From contig NZ_VOPL01000001.1 of the NCBI RefSeq assembly GCF_007993065.1, forward strand, positions 186,001-250,000: 64,000 bases of DNA, read 5' to 3'. The notes under the pieces are model-generated. The model had not been told where the DNA came from. It saw nothing but the letters and a program-made list of their open reading frames with translations, and made no database searches. The stretch is from Paracoccus aurantiacus (GTDB lineage: Bacteria; Pseudomonadota; Alphaproteobacteria; Rhodobacterales; Rhodobacteraceae). Shown in pieces: positions 28,010 through 38,788 of the stretch (positions within the stretch are counted from its first letter, which is position 1; each line of letters starts with the position of its first letter). Made by a program: the position numbers and the translations under genes.

Positions 28010-28357
28010 CGGCTTCAGGATCTCGATTTCCTGACCGTCGCGCAGCGCGGTATAGAAGCAGCTTCTGCGGTTGGTGTGGCAGGCCGGGCCAGTCTGATCG
28101 ACCAGCACCAGCAAAGTGTCGCGGTCGCAATCGACGCGCATTTCCACCAGCTTTTGCAGGTGGCCCGATGTCTCGCCCTTGACCCAGAAGCTTTGCCGCG
28201 AACGCGACCAATAGGTGACATTGCCGCTGTTCAGCGTGCGCGCGACGGATTCGGCATTCATCCATGCCATCATCAGCACCTCGCCGCTTGCGGCGTCCTG
28301 CGCGATGGCGGGGATCAGCCCATTGGCGTCATAGCGCAGCGTGGATGGATCGAACAT
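27995..28357 (-). CDS. hisI: phosphoribosyl-AMP cyclohydrolase
   Basis: The third enzyme of histidine synthesis (120 aa), a zinc metalloenzyme opening the adenine ring of PR-AMP. Typical blocks are [32 protein letters not shown], the Mg site in DCDRD and the zinc motif [10 protein letters not shown]. It is the single-domain form without HisE. The gene stands alone here and its 3' end overlaps gluQ by 15 bases. Confidence 0.96.
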   Translation of the reverse strand: MFDPSTLRYDANGLIPAIAQDAASGEVLMMAWMNAESVARTLNSGNVTYWSRSRQSFWVKGETSGHLQKLVEMRVDCDRDTLLVLVDQTGPACHTNRRSCFYTALRDGQEIEILKPLQAD

Positions 28358-28415
28358 GGACTTTCCTTTCGGGGATACGCTGCCTATCTAACCATTGAAC
28401 CACCCGAGGAAAACC

Positions 28416-28874
28416 ATGTCCGACGCCGATATGATGCAGCTGTATTCCAAGCGGATCCTCGCTTTGGCGGCGGATATTCCGCATCTGGGCAAGATCGCGG
28501 ACGCGCAGGGAAGCGCCATGAAACGCTCGCCCCAATGCGGGTCCACGGTAACGGCGCATGTGCGGATGGAAGGCGGTCGCATCGCGGATTTCGGGCAAGA
28601 GGTACGGGCTTGCGCACTTGGGCAGGCCTCGGCGGGGGTATTGGGACAGAGCGTCATGGGTGCCAGTCGTGACGAAATCGCAAAGGGTGCCGACCAGTTG
28701 CGCGCAATGCTGAAAGAAGCGGGGCCAGTGCCGGACGCGCCATGGGGCGGCCTTGAGGTGCTGGTGCCCGCGCGGGATTATCCGAACCGCCACGCCTCGA
28801 TCATGTTGTCATGGCAGGCGGCCCTTGCCGCCATTGATGAAGCGGAAGCCGCAGGCGAGGCCGCGCATGGCTGA
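28416..28874 (+). CDS. iron-sulfur cluster scaffold protein, IscU/NifU-N family
   Basis: A 152-residue protein with two of the usual scaffold cysteines in SPQCGSTVTAHVRM and EVRACALGQASAGVLGQS. The middle and C-terminal parts resemble the alphaproteobacterial short IscU-like family annotated as iron-sulfur assembly scaffold. The third cysteine of classical IscU is not obvious, so cluster transfer is uncertain. GAGGA precedes the ATG at 28416. It is followed with an eight-base overlap by the interrupted cupin gene. Confidence 0.78.
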   Translation: MSDADMMQLYSKRILALAADIPHLGKIADAQGSAMKRSPQCGSTVTAHVRMEGGRIADFGQEVRACALGQASAGVLGQSVMGASRDEIAKGADQLRAMLKEAGPVPDAPWGGLEVLVPARDYPNRHASIMLSWQAALAAIDEAEAAGEAAHG

Positions 28875-29220
28875 TGCGATCAATCTGGCCGACAAACTCG
28901 CCACCTTCGACGATCACTAGTCGCCCCGCACGGTGACAGAGTTCAACGGCCATGACGTCATGGTCGTGAAGGTCGTGGGTGAATTCAATTGGCATTCCCA
29001 CCCGGATACGGATGACTTCTTTCTGGTGCTGGATGGTGAAATCGACATTCAGCTTCGGGACCGCGTCGTGACGCTGAAAAAGGGTGAGATGTTCGTCGTG
29101 CCGAAAGATGTGGAGCATCGGCCGGTCGCCCGAACCGAGGCACATCTGCTGCTGATCGAACCTACCGGCACGCCGAATACCGGCGACGCCGCGACGGCCA
29201 AGCCGCGCAAGGTCATCTGA
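28867..29220 (+). pseudogene. cupin gene interrupted by an amber codon at codon 18
   Basis: From ATG 28867 the frame reads MADAINLADKLATFDDH, then TAG (28918-28920), then SPRTVTEFNGHDVMVVKV and on to the stop at 29220. In related cupins the position after DDH is Trp, so a single TGG-to-TAG change explains the break. The rest is intact: WHSHPDTDDFFLVLDG (motif 1) and GEMFVVPKDVEHRP (motif 2). A GTG at 28933, 12 bases after the TAG, could allow reinitiation and give a 95-residue protein with the whole barrel. It may be a pseudogene, a reinitiated gene, a readthrough gene or a sequencing error. Confidence 0.75.
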
Positions 29221-29232
29221 GCGGACAAAGAA

Positions 29233-29261
29233 AAAGGCGACGCCGAAGCGCCGCCTTTGCT
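29233..29261. terminator. bidirectional terminator between the cupin gene and rplY
   Basis: A stem of AAAGGCGACGC against GCGCCGCCTTT (one mismatch) closes a four-base CGAA loop, with A and T tracts on the two sides. It sits between two convergent genes and can serve both. Confidence 0.7.
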
Positions 29262-29281
29262 GAAGCCGTTGCGGCAGAAGA

Positions 29282-29947
29282 TCACTCTTCTGCGGCTTCT
29301 TCTTCGGTTTCGGGCAGTTCTGCATCTGCATCGGCCGCAGTCTCGTCCGAGCCGCCTTCGTTTTCTTCCGACACCAGCGCCGACGGGGCAGCGATGTTCG
29401 CGATGACAAAGTTGCGGTCCGTGGTCGGCGTCGCGCCAGCCGGCAGCTTCACATCGCCGATATGGATCGAGTCGCCGATTTCATGGCCTTCAAGGTCCAC
29501 GACGATGCTTTCCGGGATATCGCCAGCAGTCACGTTCAGCTCGACTTCCGGGCGAACCGTGACCAGCGTGCCGCCACGTTTCAGGCCGGGGGCCTTTTCA
29601 TGGTTGATGAACTCGACATGGATGAACAGGTTCACTTTCGAGGTGCGGCGCAGGCGCATGAAGTCGATATGCGTCGGCAGGTCCTTCACCACGTCTTTCT
29701 GAACACCGCGGCAGATGACGCGCACGTCGTCCTGACCGTCCAGCTTCAGGTTCCACAGGGTGGACATGAAGCGACCGGCGCGCAGCTTGGTCAGCAGTTG
29801 GTTGAAGTCGAATTGAACGGCGACCGGGTCCTTGTGGTCACCATAAACAATGCCGGGCACCTTGCCGTTACGGCGAGCTTGACGGGCGGCCCCCTTGCCT
29901 GTCCCCGTACGTGCCTCGGCCACCAGATCTGGGATCTCTTTGGCCAT
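29282..29947 (-). CDS. rplY: 50S ribosomal protein L25/general stress protein Ctc
   Basis: A 221-residue CTC-type L25 that binds 5S rRNA. The N-terminal L25 domain includes [26 protein letters not shown]. It is followed by the TL5 beta domain ([32 protein letters not shown]) and an acidic tail rich in Glu, Asp and Ala. GAAAGGAA precedes the ATG. The upstream 247-base gap holds a small inverted repeat and the terminator of the TRAP gene. Confidence 0.95.
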   Translation of the reverse strand: MAKEIPDLVAEARTGTGKGAARQARRNGKVPGIVYGDHKDPVAVQFDFNQLLTKLRAGRFMSTLWNLKLDGQDDVRVICRGVQKDVVKDLPTHIDFMRLRRTSKVNLFIHVEFINHEKAPGLKRGGTLVTVRPEVELNVTAGDIPESIVVDLEGHEIGDSIHIGDVKLPAGATPTTDRNFVIANIAAPSALVSEENEGGSDETAADADAELPETEEEAAEE

Positions 29948-29970
29948 GATATATTCCTTTCAGGTTACGC

Positions 29971-29992
29971 GGCTTCCTCCAAGGGTGAAGCC
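29971..29992 (-). promoter_or_regulatory. small inverted repeat in the rplY leader
   Basis: GGCTTC (29971-29976) and GAAGCC (29987-29992) flank a ten-base loop, 24-45 bases upstream of the rplY start codon. A leader hairpin could affect translation, as in other ribosomal-protein genes, but six base pairs in GC-rich DNA may be chance. Nothing else is recognised in 30000-30150. Confidence 0.25.
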
Positions 29993-30150
29993 GAAGCCGG
30001 GCGCATAGCAGGGTTCGCGCCGGATGGGAAGGGGAAAACGGCCGCTGACGCGGCTGTCGCGCAGCTGCGCCGGGCGCGGGCAGGTGCTTGCTGTGCTGCG
30101 ACCTGACTGCGCATCGCGCTCACCGGCTATTGCGCCAGCGTAGCAAATGA

Positions 30151-30176
30151 AAAAGGGCGCCCGAAGGCGCCCTTTT
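30151..30176 (-). terminator. intrinsic terminator of the TRAP binding-protein gene
   Basis: A perfect 11-base-pair stem (AAAAGGGCGCC and its complement, 30151-30161 and 30166-30176) closes a CGAA tetraloop. It starts 19 bases after the TRAP gene stop on the minus strand and ends in T residues on that strand. Confidence 0.85.
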
Positions 30177-30194
30177 CGCATTCATACGATCTGA

Positions 30195-31394
<1,200 letters not shown>

Positions 31395-31576
31395 TTAAAC
31401 GCCTTCACCTGTTCAAAAAAACGGTATCCGCGAAAGCTGACGCAAGGGAAGGCTTTTGCGGGTTGCCCAGCATGCAGTCAAAGCGCGCCCCAAGGGCAAA
31501 TCCATGTCGCAATGCGGCTTTTCATCTCGGCGGTTCCCTTTATAGAGTGGTCGCAAACGGCCAGCAGGGAGAAATG

Positions 31577-32449
31577 ATGTCCGCACCCCGTTTCGACGCC
31601 GAAGCGCGCCAGGGGCTGGCGATGGTCTCGCCGCCGCTGATCTATGCAATCCTGCTGTTGGCCGCGCCGCTTCTGACGATCCTCGCCTATTCCTTCTTCA
31701 AGGACGGTTATCTGGAGGTGATCCGGGAATTCACGCTGGAAAACTATCGGGCGGTGTGGACTGATCCGGTGTTTCACAAGATCATGCTGCGCTCGCTCGG
31801 GGTTGCGGTGGCGGTGACACTGGCCACGGTCCTGCTGGCCTTTCCGGTGGCCTATTTCCTGTCCTTCGTGGTCAAGCCGGAACGCAAGGCGCTGTGGATA
31901 TTCCTTATCACCATTCCGTTCTGGACCTCGTATCTGATCCGCGTGTTCCTGTGGAAGGTTATCCTTGGGCATAACGGGGTCATCAATTCATCGCTGACCG
32001 GCCTCGGGCTTATTGACGAGCCGCTTGGCTTTCTTCTGTTTAACGTTCAGGCAATGGTCATCACGCTTGCCCATGCCTATGCGCCATTCGCGATCCTGCC
32101 GATCTATGTGGCGCTCGAAAAGATCGACCGCTCGCTGCTGGAGGCCGGGCGCGATCTGGGCGAGTCGCGGCTGATGACATTCTGGCGCGTGACCCTGCCG
32201 CTTGCCATGCCGGGGGTGATCGCGGCGACGCTGATCGTCTTCATTCCGACCATCGGCGACTATGTGACGCCCGAACTGATCGGCGGCGGCAAGATCCCGA
32301 TGATCGCGAATATGGTCCAGGCGAACATGCTTGCGCTTGATAATAAACCGATGGGGTCTGCGCTGGCGATCACGGCCATGCTGATCGTAACGGTGGTCAG
32401 CCTGATCTTCCTGTTCTTCAACCGGCGATTCCTGAGGGTGCAGCAATGA
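31577..32449 (+). CDS. ABC transporter permease, PotB-like
   Basis: A 290-residue inner-membrane permease with six predicted helices and the EAA coupling loop EAGRDLGESRLMTFWRVTLP. It belongs to the spermidine/putrescine (PotB/PotH) subfamily of binding-protein-dependent importers. AGGGAGA precedes tandem ATGs at 31574 and 31577; the second has better spacing. A TATAGA box near 31542 may be its -10. It overlaps the next permease by four bases. Confidence 0.9.
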   Translation: MSAPRFDAEARQGLAMVSPPLIYAILLLAAPLLTILAYSFFKDGYLEVIREFTLENYRAVWTDPVFHKIMLRSLGVAVAVTLATVLLAFPVAYFLSFVVKPERKALWIFLITIPFWTSYLIRVFLWKVILGHNGVINSSLTGLGLIDEPLGFLLFNVQAMVITLAHAYAPFAILPIYVALEKIDRSLLEAGRDLGESRLMTFWRVTLPLAMPGVIAATLIVFIPTIGDYVTPELIGGGKIPMIANMVQANMLALDNKPMGSALAITAMLIVTVVSLIFLFFNRRFLRVQQ

Positions 32450-33252
32450 AGGGCGGGGGTCTGCGCGCTTACGCGATAGCGTATCTGATCTTTCTTTATG
32501 CGCCCATCTTGCTGCTGCCGATCTTCGCGTTCAATTCAGGCACGATCATCGCCTTCCCCCTGAAGGGCTTCACGACCGAATGGTTCGGTCAGATGGTCGC
32601 GAATGCGACGCTGCGCCGGGCATTCACCAATTCGCTGATTATCGCTGTCAGTTCGTCGATCATGGCGACCTGCCTTGGCATCTTCGCGGCGCGCGCCTCG
32701 ACCCGGTTCAACTTTCCGGGCAAGCCCGGCATCATGGGGCTTATCATGCTTCCGCTGGTGCTGCCGGAAATCATCGTCGCAATGTCGCTTCTGGTCGTGC
32801 TGCTGGCCATCGGGGTGCAGCTTTCCATCTTCACGGTGATCCTTGGTCACACGCTGATCTGTCTGCCCTACGCAATCGCGATCCTGTCGACGGCGTTCAA
32901 CAGTCTGGACAAATCGCTGGAGGAAGCGGCCTATGATCTTGGCGAAACGAAGTGGAGCGCCTTTCGCCTTGTGATCCTGCCGCTGGTGATGCCGGGTATC
33001 GTTTCGGCGCTGTTGATGAGCTTCACGATCAGCCTTGACGAATTCATCATCGCCTTCTTCCTCGCCGGGAACGAGCCGACGCTGCCGACCTATATCTTCA
33101 GCCAGCTTCGTTTTCCGAAGGCGATTCCGGTCATCATGTCGCTTGGCACCGTGCTTGTCGTCATGTCGATCGTGCTTCTGACGATAGCTGAATATTTCCG
33201 CCGCCGCGGCGTTGCCCGGACCGGCCAGAAAGACCATGGGGGTTTCCTGTGA
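32446..33252 (+). CDS. ABC transporter permease, PotC-like
   Basis: A 268-residue second permease subunit with about six helices, the EAA loop EAAYDLGETKWSAFRLVILP and the YSFNxS-like FAFNSGTII near residues 24-32. It pairs with the preceding PotB-like subunit to form the channel. Four-base overlaps on both sides (ATGA upstream, GTGA downstream) bind the cassette into one translational unit. Confidence 0.92.
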   Translation: MKGGGLRAYAIAYLIFLYAPILLLPIFAFNSGTIIAFPLKGFTTEWFGQMVANATLRRAFTNSLIIAVSSSIMATCLGIFAARASTRFNFPGKPGIMGLIMLPLVLPEIIVAMSLLVVLLAIGVQLSIFTVILGHTLICLPYAIAILSTAFNSLDKSLEEAAYDLGETKWSAFRLVILPLVMPGIVSALLMSFTISLDEFIIAFFLAGNEPTLPTYIFSQLRFPKAIPVIMSLGTVLVVMSIVLLTIAEYFRRRGVARTGQKDHGGFL

Positions 33253-34451
33253 ACGATTCGAACACCGCCGCCCGGCAACCGGACGTACGTCCGGCCCCGA
33301 TGCAGCGCAACGCAAAATCTGCGAACCGCTATGGCGAATTGCAGGCAGCGCGACCGATGATCGAATGCCGCGAGGTGCACAAATACTACGGCGACTACCA
33401 CGCCCTGCGCGGCATCGACCTTGATATCCGCGAGGGGGAATTCTTTTCCCTGCTCGGTCCTTCCGGCTGCGGCAAGACAACGCTTTTGCGCACCATCGCG
33501 GGGTTCGAGGATATTTCCTCGGGCGTGGTTCTGATCGACGACAAGGACATGGCGGCGGTGCCTGCCAACAAGCGGCCGACCAACATGGTCTTTCAGTCCT
33601 ACGCCATTTTCCCGCACCTGACCGTCGCCGAAAACGTCGCATTCGGCCTGCGGCGCGATCCCCGCAGCAAATCGGAAAAGGCCGCAGCCGTTGACGAGGC
33701 GCTGAAGATGGTCGGGCTGACCGGCTATGGCAACCGTGCCGCCCATGCTTTGTCGGGTGGTCAGCGTCAGCGTGTTGCGCTGGCACGTGCGCTTATCCTG
33801 AAGCCGAAGGTCTTGTTGCTGGACGAACCGCTTTCGGCGCTGGATCGCAAGATGCGCGAGCAGATGCAGGTCGAACTGATAAAACTTCAGCGTCAGGTCG
33901 GTATCACCTTTGTCCTGGTGACTCACGATCAGGAAGAGGCGCTTGTCATGTCGGACCGCATCGCGGTCATGTTCGAAGGTCAGATCGCACAGTTGGACGA
34001 ACCGGAATCGCTTTACGCCCGACCGGTGACGCGCCGCGTGGCGGATTTCATCGGCGTCATGAATTTTCTGCCCGCAACGATCCTGTCGGAAGATGGCGAG
34101 GTGATCCGCGTTGACGTCGAAGGCCTGGGCGAGATCGAGCTTGCCCATTCCCAGGTTGCCCGCAACGAAGACCCGGATGCGGGACCGATGATCGGCTTTC
34201 GTCCCGAGGCCGTCAGCATCTTCCCGGCAGGGCAGAGCCAGACAGCGCCGCGCCAGAACGGCGGCACGATTGACGAGGTCGTCTATTACGGCGACATGAC
34301 CTATTACGATGTGCGTCTGGATGAAGAGGACGGCACGCAGTCCAAGCCGGTGCGCATCTCGATGCGGAATGTCTATGGGCGGGACGTGTCCTGCGTCGGC
34401 GATCGCGGCGTGATCGGTTGGGCCCCGTCAAGCCTGATCCTGTTTCGCTAG
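33249..34451 (+). CDS. ABC transporter ATP-binding protein, PotA-like
   Basis: A 400-residue ATPase of the polyamine/iron/sugar importer class. Walker A is GPSGCGKTT, the Q-loop is in VFQSYAIFPHL, the signature is LSGGQRQRVALARAL and Walker B is LLLDEPLSALD, with a C-terminal TOBE regulatory domain (GFRPEAVSIF). It starts at GTG 33249 inside the preceding gene, giving about 35 extra N-terminal residues before the ATPase fold; ATG 33357 would remove them. No periplasmic binding protein gene follows. Confidence 0.93.
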   Translation: MNDSNTAARQPDVRPAPMQRNAKSANRYGELQAARPMIECREVHKYYGDYHALRGIDLDIREGEFFSLLGPSGCGKTTLLRTIAGFEDISSGVVLIDDKDMAAVPANKRPTNMVFQSYAIFPHLTVAENVAFGLRRDPRSKSEKAAAVDEALKMVGLTGYGNRAAHALSGGQRQRVALARALILKPKVLLLDEPLSALDRKMREQMQVELIKLQRQVGITFVLVTHDQEEALVMSDRIAVMFEGQIAQLDEPESLYARPVTRRVADFIGVMNFLPATILSEDGEVIRVDVEGLGEIELAHSQVARNEDPDAGPMIGFRPEAVSIFPAGQSQTAPRQNGGTIDEVVYYGDMTYYDVRLDEEDGTQSKPVRISMRNVYGRDVSCVGDRGVIGWAPSSLILFR

Positions 34452-34467
34452 GGCGCGGCCGGACCTG

Positions 34468-34821
34468 TCAGCGGGTCGGGTCGATCTCCGCCAGTTCGGC
34501 CTGCGCCTTTTTCGGAAGTGTGCCGCGGATGATCCGGTAGGACTGCCGGATACGGTGGTCCAGCTCATCCTCCGCGGCGTCGCATGCCAGCGACACCCAG
34601 CTTCGATGCATGTAGGGCGCCTTGCTGGCGATGCCTGCCTCGATCAGCATATCTGCGGTTTCGATACTGTCACATTTGACAGAGACACGGTCTTCCGATG
34701 CGCCGATCAGCGCGAAGATCTTCCCGCCGACTTTCCAGCAGTCATGTCCGCCGCCCCACGGGTCGGAATGGGCGGCACCGGGCAGGGCGGCGGCGATGTC
34801 GTTGACGCGGCTGCGGCTCAT
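34468..34821 (-). CDS. MmcQ/YjbR family protein
   Basis: A 117-residue small protein of the MmcQ/YjbR fold, CyaY-like in structure and often annotated as DNA-binding. Family blocks are ALPGAAHSDPWGGGHDCWKVGGKIFALIG in the first half and APYMHRSWVSLACDA later. Function is not established. It is convergent with the PotA-like gene and follows the AI-2E-family gene on the same strand. Confidence 0.85.
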   Translation of the reverse strand: MSRSRVNDIAAALPGAAHSDPWGGGHDCWKVGGKIFALIGASEDRVSVKCDSIETADMLIEAGIASKAPYMHRSWVSLACDAAEDELDHRIRQSYRIIRGTLPKKAQAELAEIDPTR

Positions 34822-34863
34822 TTTGTGCTCCTCCCGGCGTTGCGCCCGACCGGATCGCCCGGC

Positions 34864-35931
34864 TTATTCATCATCGGCCAGCCCGTCATCAGGATGCCCC
34901 TCGCGAGAGAGCATGACCGCGACAGGCCTGAGCCACGGAATATGGGCGCAGACGATCATCATGGCGACCATGATCGGCACTGCAAGGAACATGCCCGGTA
35001 TTCCCCAGATCGCGGCCCAGAACGCCAGCGACAGGATAATACCGAAGCTGGACAGGCGCAGCGTCTGGCCCAGAAGCATCGGGTCCAGCACATTGCCGAT
35101 GGCGAACTGAACCACCGTGCAGGCGATGGCAATGGCAACCGTCGTGGTCAGGTCGGCAGTCAGCACATAGCTGAGAACGACCGCAATGATCGTCGCCACG
35201 ATAGACCCTATCGACGGGATGAAGTTCAGCGCGAAGGTCAACAGCGCAATCGCCCCGGCCAGCGGTAGTGAGGCTGCCGTGAAGATCACCCAGACACACA
35301 GCGCCGTTGCAGCGCTGACCAGCGTCTTGACGATCAGATAGCGGTTCACTCGCCGCATGATCGAGTTGATGATCTTGCGCACCTGCTGCGTCGCCACCGC
35401 ATCATTGCTGAGCAGGCTTTCGATCTTCAGCGGGAACCAGGTCCGTTCCGCGAACATGAAACCCACGAACAAGAAGATCAGCACCGCGCCCGATAACAGG
35501 TTCGACGCGCTGCCCGCGGCCGTGCGCATCCAGCCGGTCACGTTGAAATTGCGGATCGCGGTATCGACGGTCTGCTGCGCTTCCGGACCCAGCCATTCAA
35601 GCAGGGCCGGCAGTGCCGCCTGCATCTGCTCGGCATAGGAAATAGAGGTCGTCACCACCTCGTTGATCTGGCCTACGACGGTTGCCGAGGCCCAAAGCAG
35701 CCCGCTGCCGATCCCGATCAGCGCCAGCGTCGTGGCAAGCCAGTTGGGGACACCGCGCCGCGCAATTGCGCCGATCGCATCAGATGTCAGCGAAAAGATG
35801 ATGATCGCGATGGCCAGGCAGATCAGCATGAACCGCGCCTGAACCAGCAGGAACAGAAGCAGAGCGAACGCGATGATGCCAAGAAAACCGGTCTGCAGCC
35901 GGTCGCGCAGAATCTGGTTCTGTGGCTCCAC
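34864..35931 (-). CDS. AI-2E family transporter (PerM/TqsA-like)
   Basis: A 355-residue inner-membrane protein with about eight helices in the arrangement of the AI-2E exporter superfamily. Typical segments are FIPSIGSIVATIIAV in the middle and LDPMLLGQTLRLSSFGIILSLAFW near the C-terminus. Members transport varied substrates, so autoinducer export should not be assumed. It starts 15 bases after gyrA, suggesting co-transcription. Confidence 0.9.
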   Translation of the reverse strand: MEPQNQILRDRLQTGFLGIIAFALLLFLLVQARFMLICLAIAIIIFSLTSDAIGAIARRGVPNWLATTLALIGIGSGLLWASATVVGQINEVVTTSISYAEQMQAALPALLEWLGPEAQQTVDTAIRNFNVTGWMRTAAGSASNLLSGAVLIFLFVGFMFAERTWFPLKIESLLSNDAVATQQVRKIINSIMRRVNRYLIVKTLVSAATALCVWVIFTAASLPLAGAIALLTFALNFIPSIGSIVATIIAVVLSYVLTADLTTTVAIAIACTVVQFAIGNVLDPMLLGQTLRLSSFGIILSLAFWAAIWGIPGMFLAVPIMVAMMIVCAHIPWLRPVAVMLSREGHPDDGLADDE

Positions 35932-35945
35932 TCTCGCCCTCTCTG

Positions 35946-38723
35946 TCAGGCTTCGCCGATCTCGACCGGCTCATCCTCGCCCTGATCCGCGATGCGTGCA
36001 ACCGAAACCACGGTCTCGCCGTTCGTCGTGTTGAACACCTTCACGCCGCCTGCGGACCGGGACCGGAAGCTGATCCCGTCGATGGGCACCCGGATCGACT
36101 GCCCGGTCGATGTGGCAAGCATGATCTGGTCGTCAGGCTCTACCGGGAACGAGGCAACAAGCTCGCCGCCGCGCATCGCCTTGTCCATCGCCATGACGCC
36201 CTGTCCGCCCCGGCCCCGCAGCGGATAGTCGAAGCTGGAACTGGTCTTGCCCGCACCCTTGGCGCTGATGGTCAGAATCAGATCCTCGGCTGCAGACATC
36301 TCGGCATAGCGTTCCTGGGTGATGCTGCCTTCGGCCACTGCCTCTTCGTCCTCGTCGGCTTCGGCCCCATCATCCAGCGCGCCTGCAACCGCACGGCGCA
36401 TCTTCAGGTAAGCAGCGCGTTCTGCCGGATCGGCCTCGAAATGCCGGATAACCGACATGCTGACCACGCGGTCGCCCGGCGCCAGCCGGATGCCACGCAC
36501 GCCGGTCGAGTCGCGGCCCTTGAACACCCGCACATCGGTGGCGGCAAAGCGGATCGCACGGCCTTTCGCCGTGATCAGCATCACATCGTCATCAGCCGTC
36601 GCCAGCCGGACACCGATCAGACTGGTGCCTTCCGGCAGCTTCATGGCGATCTTGCCGTTTGACTTGATATTGGTGAAATCCGAAAGCGCGTTGCGACGGA
36701 CCTCGCCGCCATCCGTCGCGAAAATCACCTGATAATCATCCCATTCCGCTTCCGGTGCATCCATCGGAAGCAGCGCCGCGATCGAGGTGCCGTTGTCGAT
36801 CGGAAGGATATTAACGAGTGCCTTGCCGCGCGCCGTCCGTCCGCCAAGCGGCAGACGCCACGTCTTCAGCCGATAGACCATGCCTCCCGTCGTGAAGAAC
36901 AGAAGCTCGGTATGCGTATTGGCAACGAAAAGCGTGGTGACGACGTCGTCTTCCTTCGTGGCCATACCGGACAGGCCCTTGCCGCCGCGCTTCTGCGCGC
37001 GGAATTCGGCCAGTGCCGTGCGCTTGATATATCCGCCCGAGGTGATGGTGACGACCATGTCCTCGCGCTCGATCAGATCCTCGTCGTCCATGTCACCGGC
37101 CCAGTCGGTGATCTCGGTCCGGCGCGGCACGGCAAACTGGTCGCGCACCTCGCGCAGCTCGTCCGAGATGATGGCCATGATCCGCTCGCGACTGGCAAGA
37201 ATGGCCAGATAGTCGCGGATACTGTCGGCAAGCGTCTGCAACTCGTCCGTGATTTCCTGCACGCCAAGCTGGGTCAGACGCTGCAGGCGCAGATCAAGGA
37301 TCGCGCGGGCCTGCGTTTCCGACAGATTATAGGTGCCGTCATCGTTGACCGGGTGGCGCGGGTCGTCAATCAGCTTGAGGTATTCAAGGATGGAATGCGC
37401 CGGCCAGCGGCGCGACATCAGCCTTTCGCGGGCCTCTGCTGCGTCAGAGGAGGAGCGGATCGTTGCCACGACCTCGTCCACGTTCGACACGGCCACCGCC
37501 AGGCCGCACAGGATGTGACTGCGTTCGCGCGCCTTGCGCAACTCATACGCCGTTCTGCGCGCAACAACTTCTTCGCGGAACTGAATGAAATAGGTCAGGA
37601 AATCGCGAAGCGCCAATTGTTCGGGCTTGCCGCCGTTCAGCGCCAGCATGTTCGCGCCGAAGCTGGTCTGCATCGGCGTGAAGCGGTAAAGCTGGTTCAG
37701 CACCACCTCTGCGGTCGCGTCGCGCTTCAGCTCCACCACGACGCGGACACCGTGGCGGTCGGATTCGTCCTGAACGTGCGCAATCCCTTCGATCCGCTTT
37801 TCCTTGGCCAGTTCGGCGATCTTTTCGATCATCGTGGCCTTGTTCACCTGATAGGGAATTTCCTCGATGATGATCGACTCGCGCCCGCTGCGCGAGGACG
37901 CCTCGATCCGGGTCTTGGCGCGCATGATGACGCTGCCGCGACCTTCCAGATAGGCCTTGCGGATGCCCGAGCGGCCCAGGATCGTCGCCCCGGTCGGAAA
38001 ATCGGGGCCGGGGATGATCTCCATCAGGCGTTCGGTCGACAGATCCGGGTCGTCGATCAGCGCCAGCGTGCCGTCGATCACCTCGCCCAGATTATGCGGC
38101 GGAATATTGGTGGCCATGCCGACGGCGATACCGCCCGCGCCATTGACGAGCATGTTCGGAAAGCGCGCCGGAAGGACGGTCGGCTCGCGGTCCTTGCCGT
38201 CATAGTTGTCCTGAAAATCGACGGTATCCTTGTCGATATCGGCCAGCAGGAAATCGGCCGGCTTGGCCATGCGAACTTCGGTATAGCGCATCGCGGCGGG
38301 CGGGTCGCCGTCCATCGACCCGAAGTTGCCCTGTCCGTCCAGCAGCGGCAGCGACATGGAAAAGTCCTGCGCCATCCGGACGAGCGCATCGTAGATCGCG
38401 GCGTCGCCATGCGGGTGGTATTTACCCATCACATCGCCGACCGGGCGCGCCGATTTGCGATAGGGTTTGTCATGCGTGTTGCCAGTCTCGTGCATCGCGT
38501 AAAGGATGCGCCGATGCACAGGCTTCAGCCCGTCGCGCAGATCCGGGATCGCGCGGCTGACGATGACCGACATCGCATAGTCGAGATAGCTCGACCGCAT
38601 TTCATCGGTAATGTCGATCTGCGGGCCGTCATGAGGCATGACCGCGCGGGCCGTGCCTGTCGTGTCGTCGCCATTGCCGTTTCCGGCCAGTTCCAGATCG
38701 TCGTCTTCGGGGGTATCGGCCAC
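35946..38723 (-). CDS. gyrA: DNA gyrase subunit A
   Basis: The breakage-reunion subunit of gyrase (925 aa). The catalytic tyrosine is Tyr147 in [10 protein letters not shown], matching E. coli Tyr122. The quinolone region [19 protein letters not shown] has Ala108 where E. coli has Ser83 and keeps Asp112 (E. coli Asp87). The GyrA box is present as QKRGGKG, followed by the six-bladed C-terminal wrapping domain. An acidic insertion near residues 755-775 ([14 protein letters not shown]) lies in that domain. A promoter and a hairpin precede it. Confidence 0.97.
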   Translation of the reverse strand: MADTPEDDDLELAGNGNGDDTTGTARAVMPHDGPQIDITDEMRSSYLDYAMSVIVSRAIPDLRDGLKPVHRRILYAMHETGNTHDKPYRKSARPVGDVMGKYHPHGDAAIYDALVRMAQDFSMSLPLLDGQGNFGSMDGDPPAAMRYTEVRMAKPADFLLADIDKDTVDFQDNYDGKDREPTVLPARFPNMLVNGAGGIAVGMATNIPPHNLGEVIDGTLALIDDPDLSTERLMEIIPGPDFPTGATILGRSGIRKAYLEGRGSVIMRAKTRIEASSRSGRESIIIEEIPYQVNKATMIEKIAELAKEKRIEGIAHVQDESDRHGVRVVVELKRDATAEVVLNQLYRFTPMQTSFGANMLALNGGKPEQLALRDFLTYFIQFREEVVARRTAYELRKARERSHILCGLAVAVSNVDEVVATIRSSSDAAEARERLMSRRWPAHSILEYLKLIDDPRHPVNDDGTYNLSETQARAILDLRLQRLTQLGVQEITDELQTLADSIRDYLAILASRERIMAIISDELREVRDQFAVPRRTEITDWAGDMDDEDLIEREDMVVTITSGGYIKRTALAEFRAQKRGGKGLSGMATKEDDVVTTLFVANTHTELLFFTTGGMVYRLKTWRLPLGGRTARGKALVNILPIDNGTSIAALLPMDAPEAEWDDYQVIFATDGGEVRRNALSDFTNIKSNGKIAMKLPEGTSLIGVRLATADDDVMLITAKGRAIRFAATDVRVFKGRDSTGVRGIRLAPGDRVVSMSVIRHFEADPAERAAYLKMRRAVAGALDDGAEADEDEEAVAEGSITQERYAEMSAAEDLILTISAKGAGKTSSSFDYPLRGRGGQGVMAMDKAMRGGELVASFPVEPDDQIMLATSTGQSIRVPIDGISFRSRSAGGVKVFNTTNGETVVSVARIADQGEDEPVEIGEA

Positions 38724-38730
38724 GTCTCAC

Positions 38731-38783
38731 GCCTCAAGATATTGTTGAGGCGGGGTATAGCACCTGCACTTGGTGGGGTGCAA
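38731..38783 (-). promoter_or_regulatory. gyrA promoter with overlapping inverted repeat
   Basis: On the minus strand TTGCAC (38778-38783) and TATACC (38754-38759) form a -35/-10 pair with an 18-base spacer. Just downstream, GCCTCAA (38731-38737) and TTGAGGC (38745-38751) make a seven-base inverted repeat with a seven-base AT-rich loop. The repeat would span the transcription start, so it could be an operator or a leader hairpin. Confidence 0.55.
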
Positions 38784-38788
38784 CGCCG

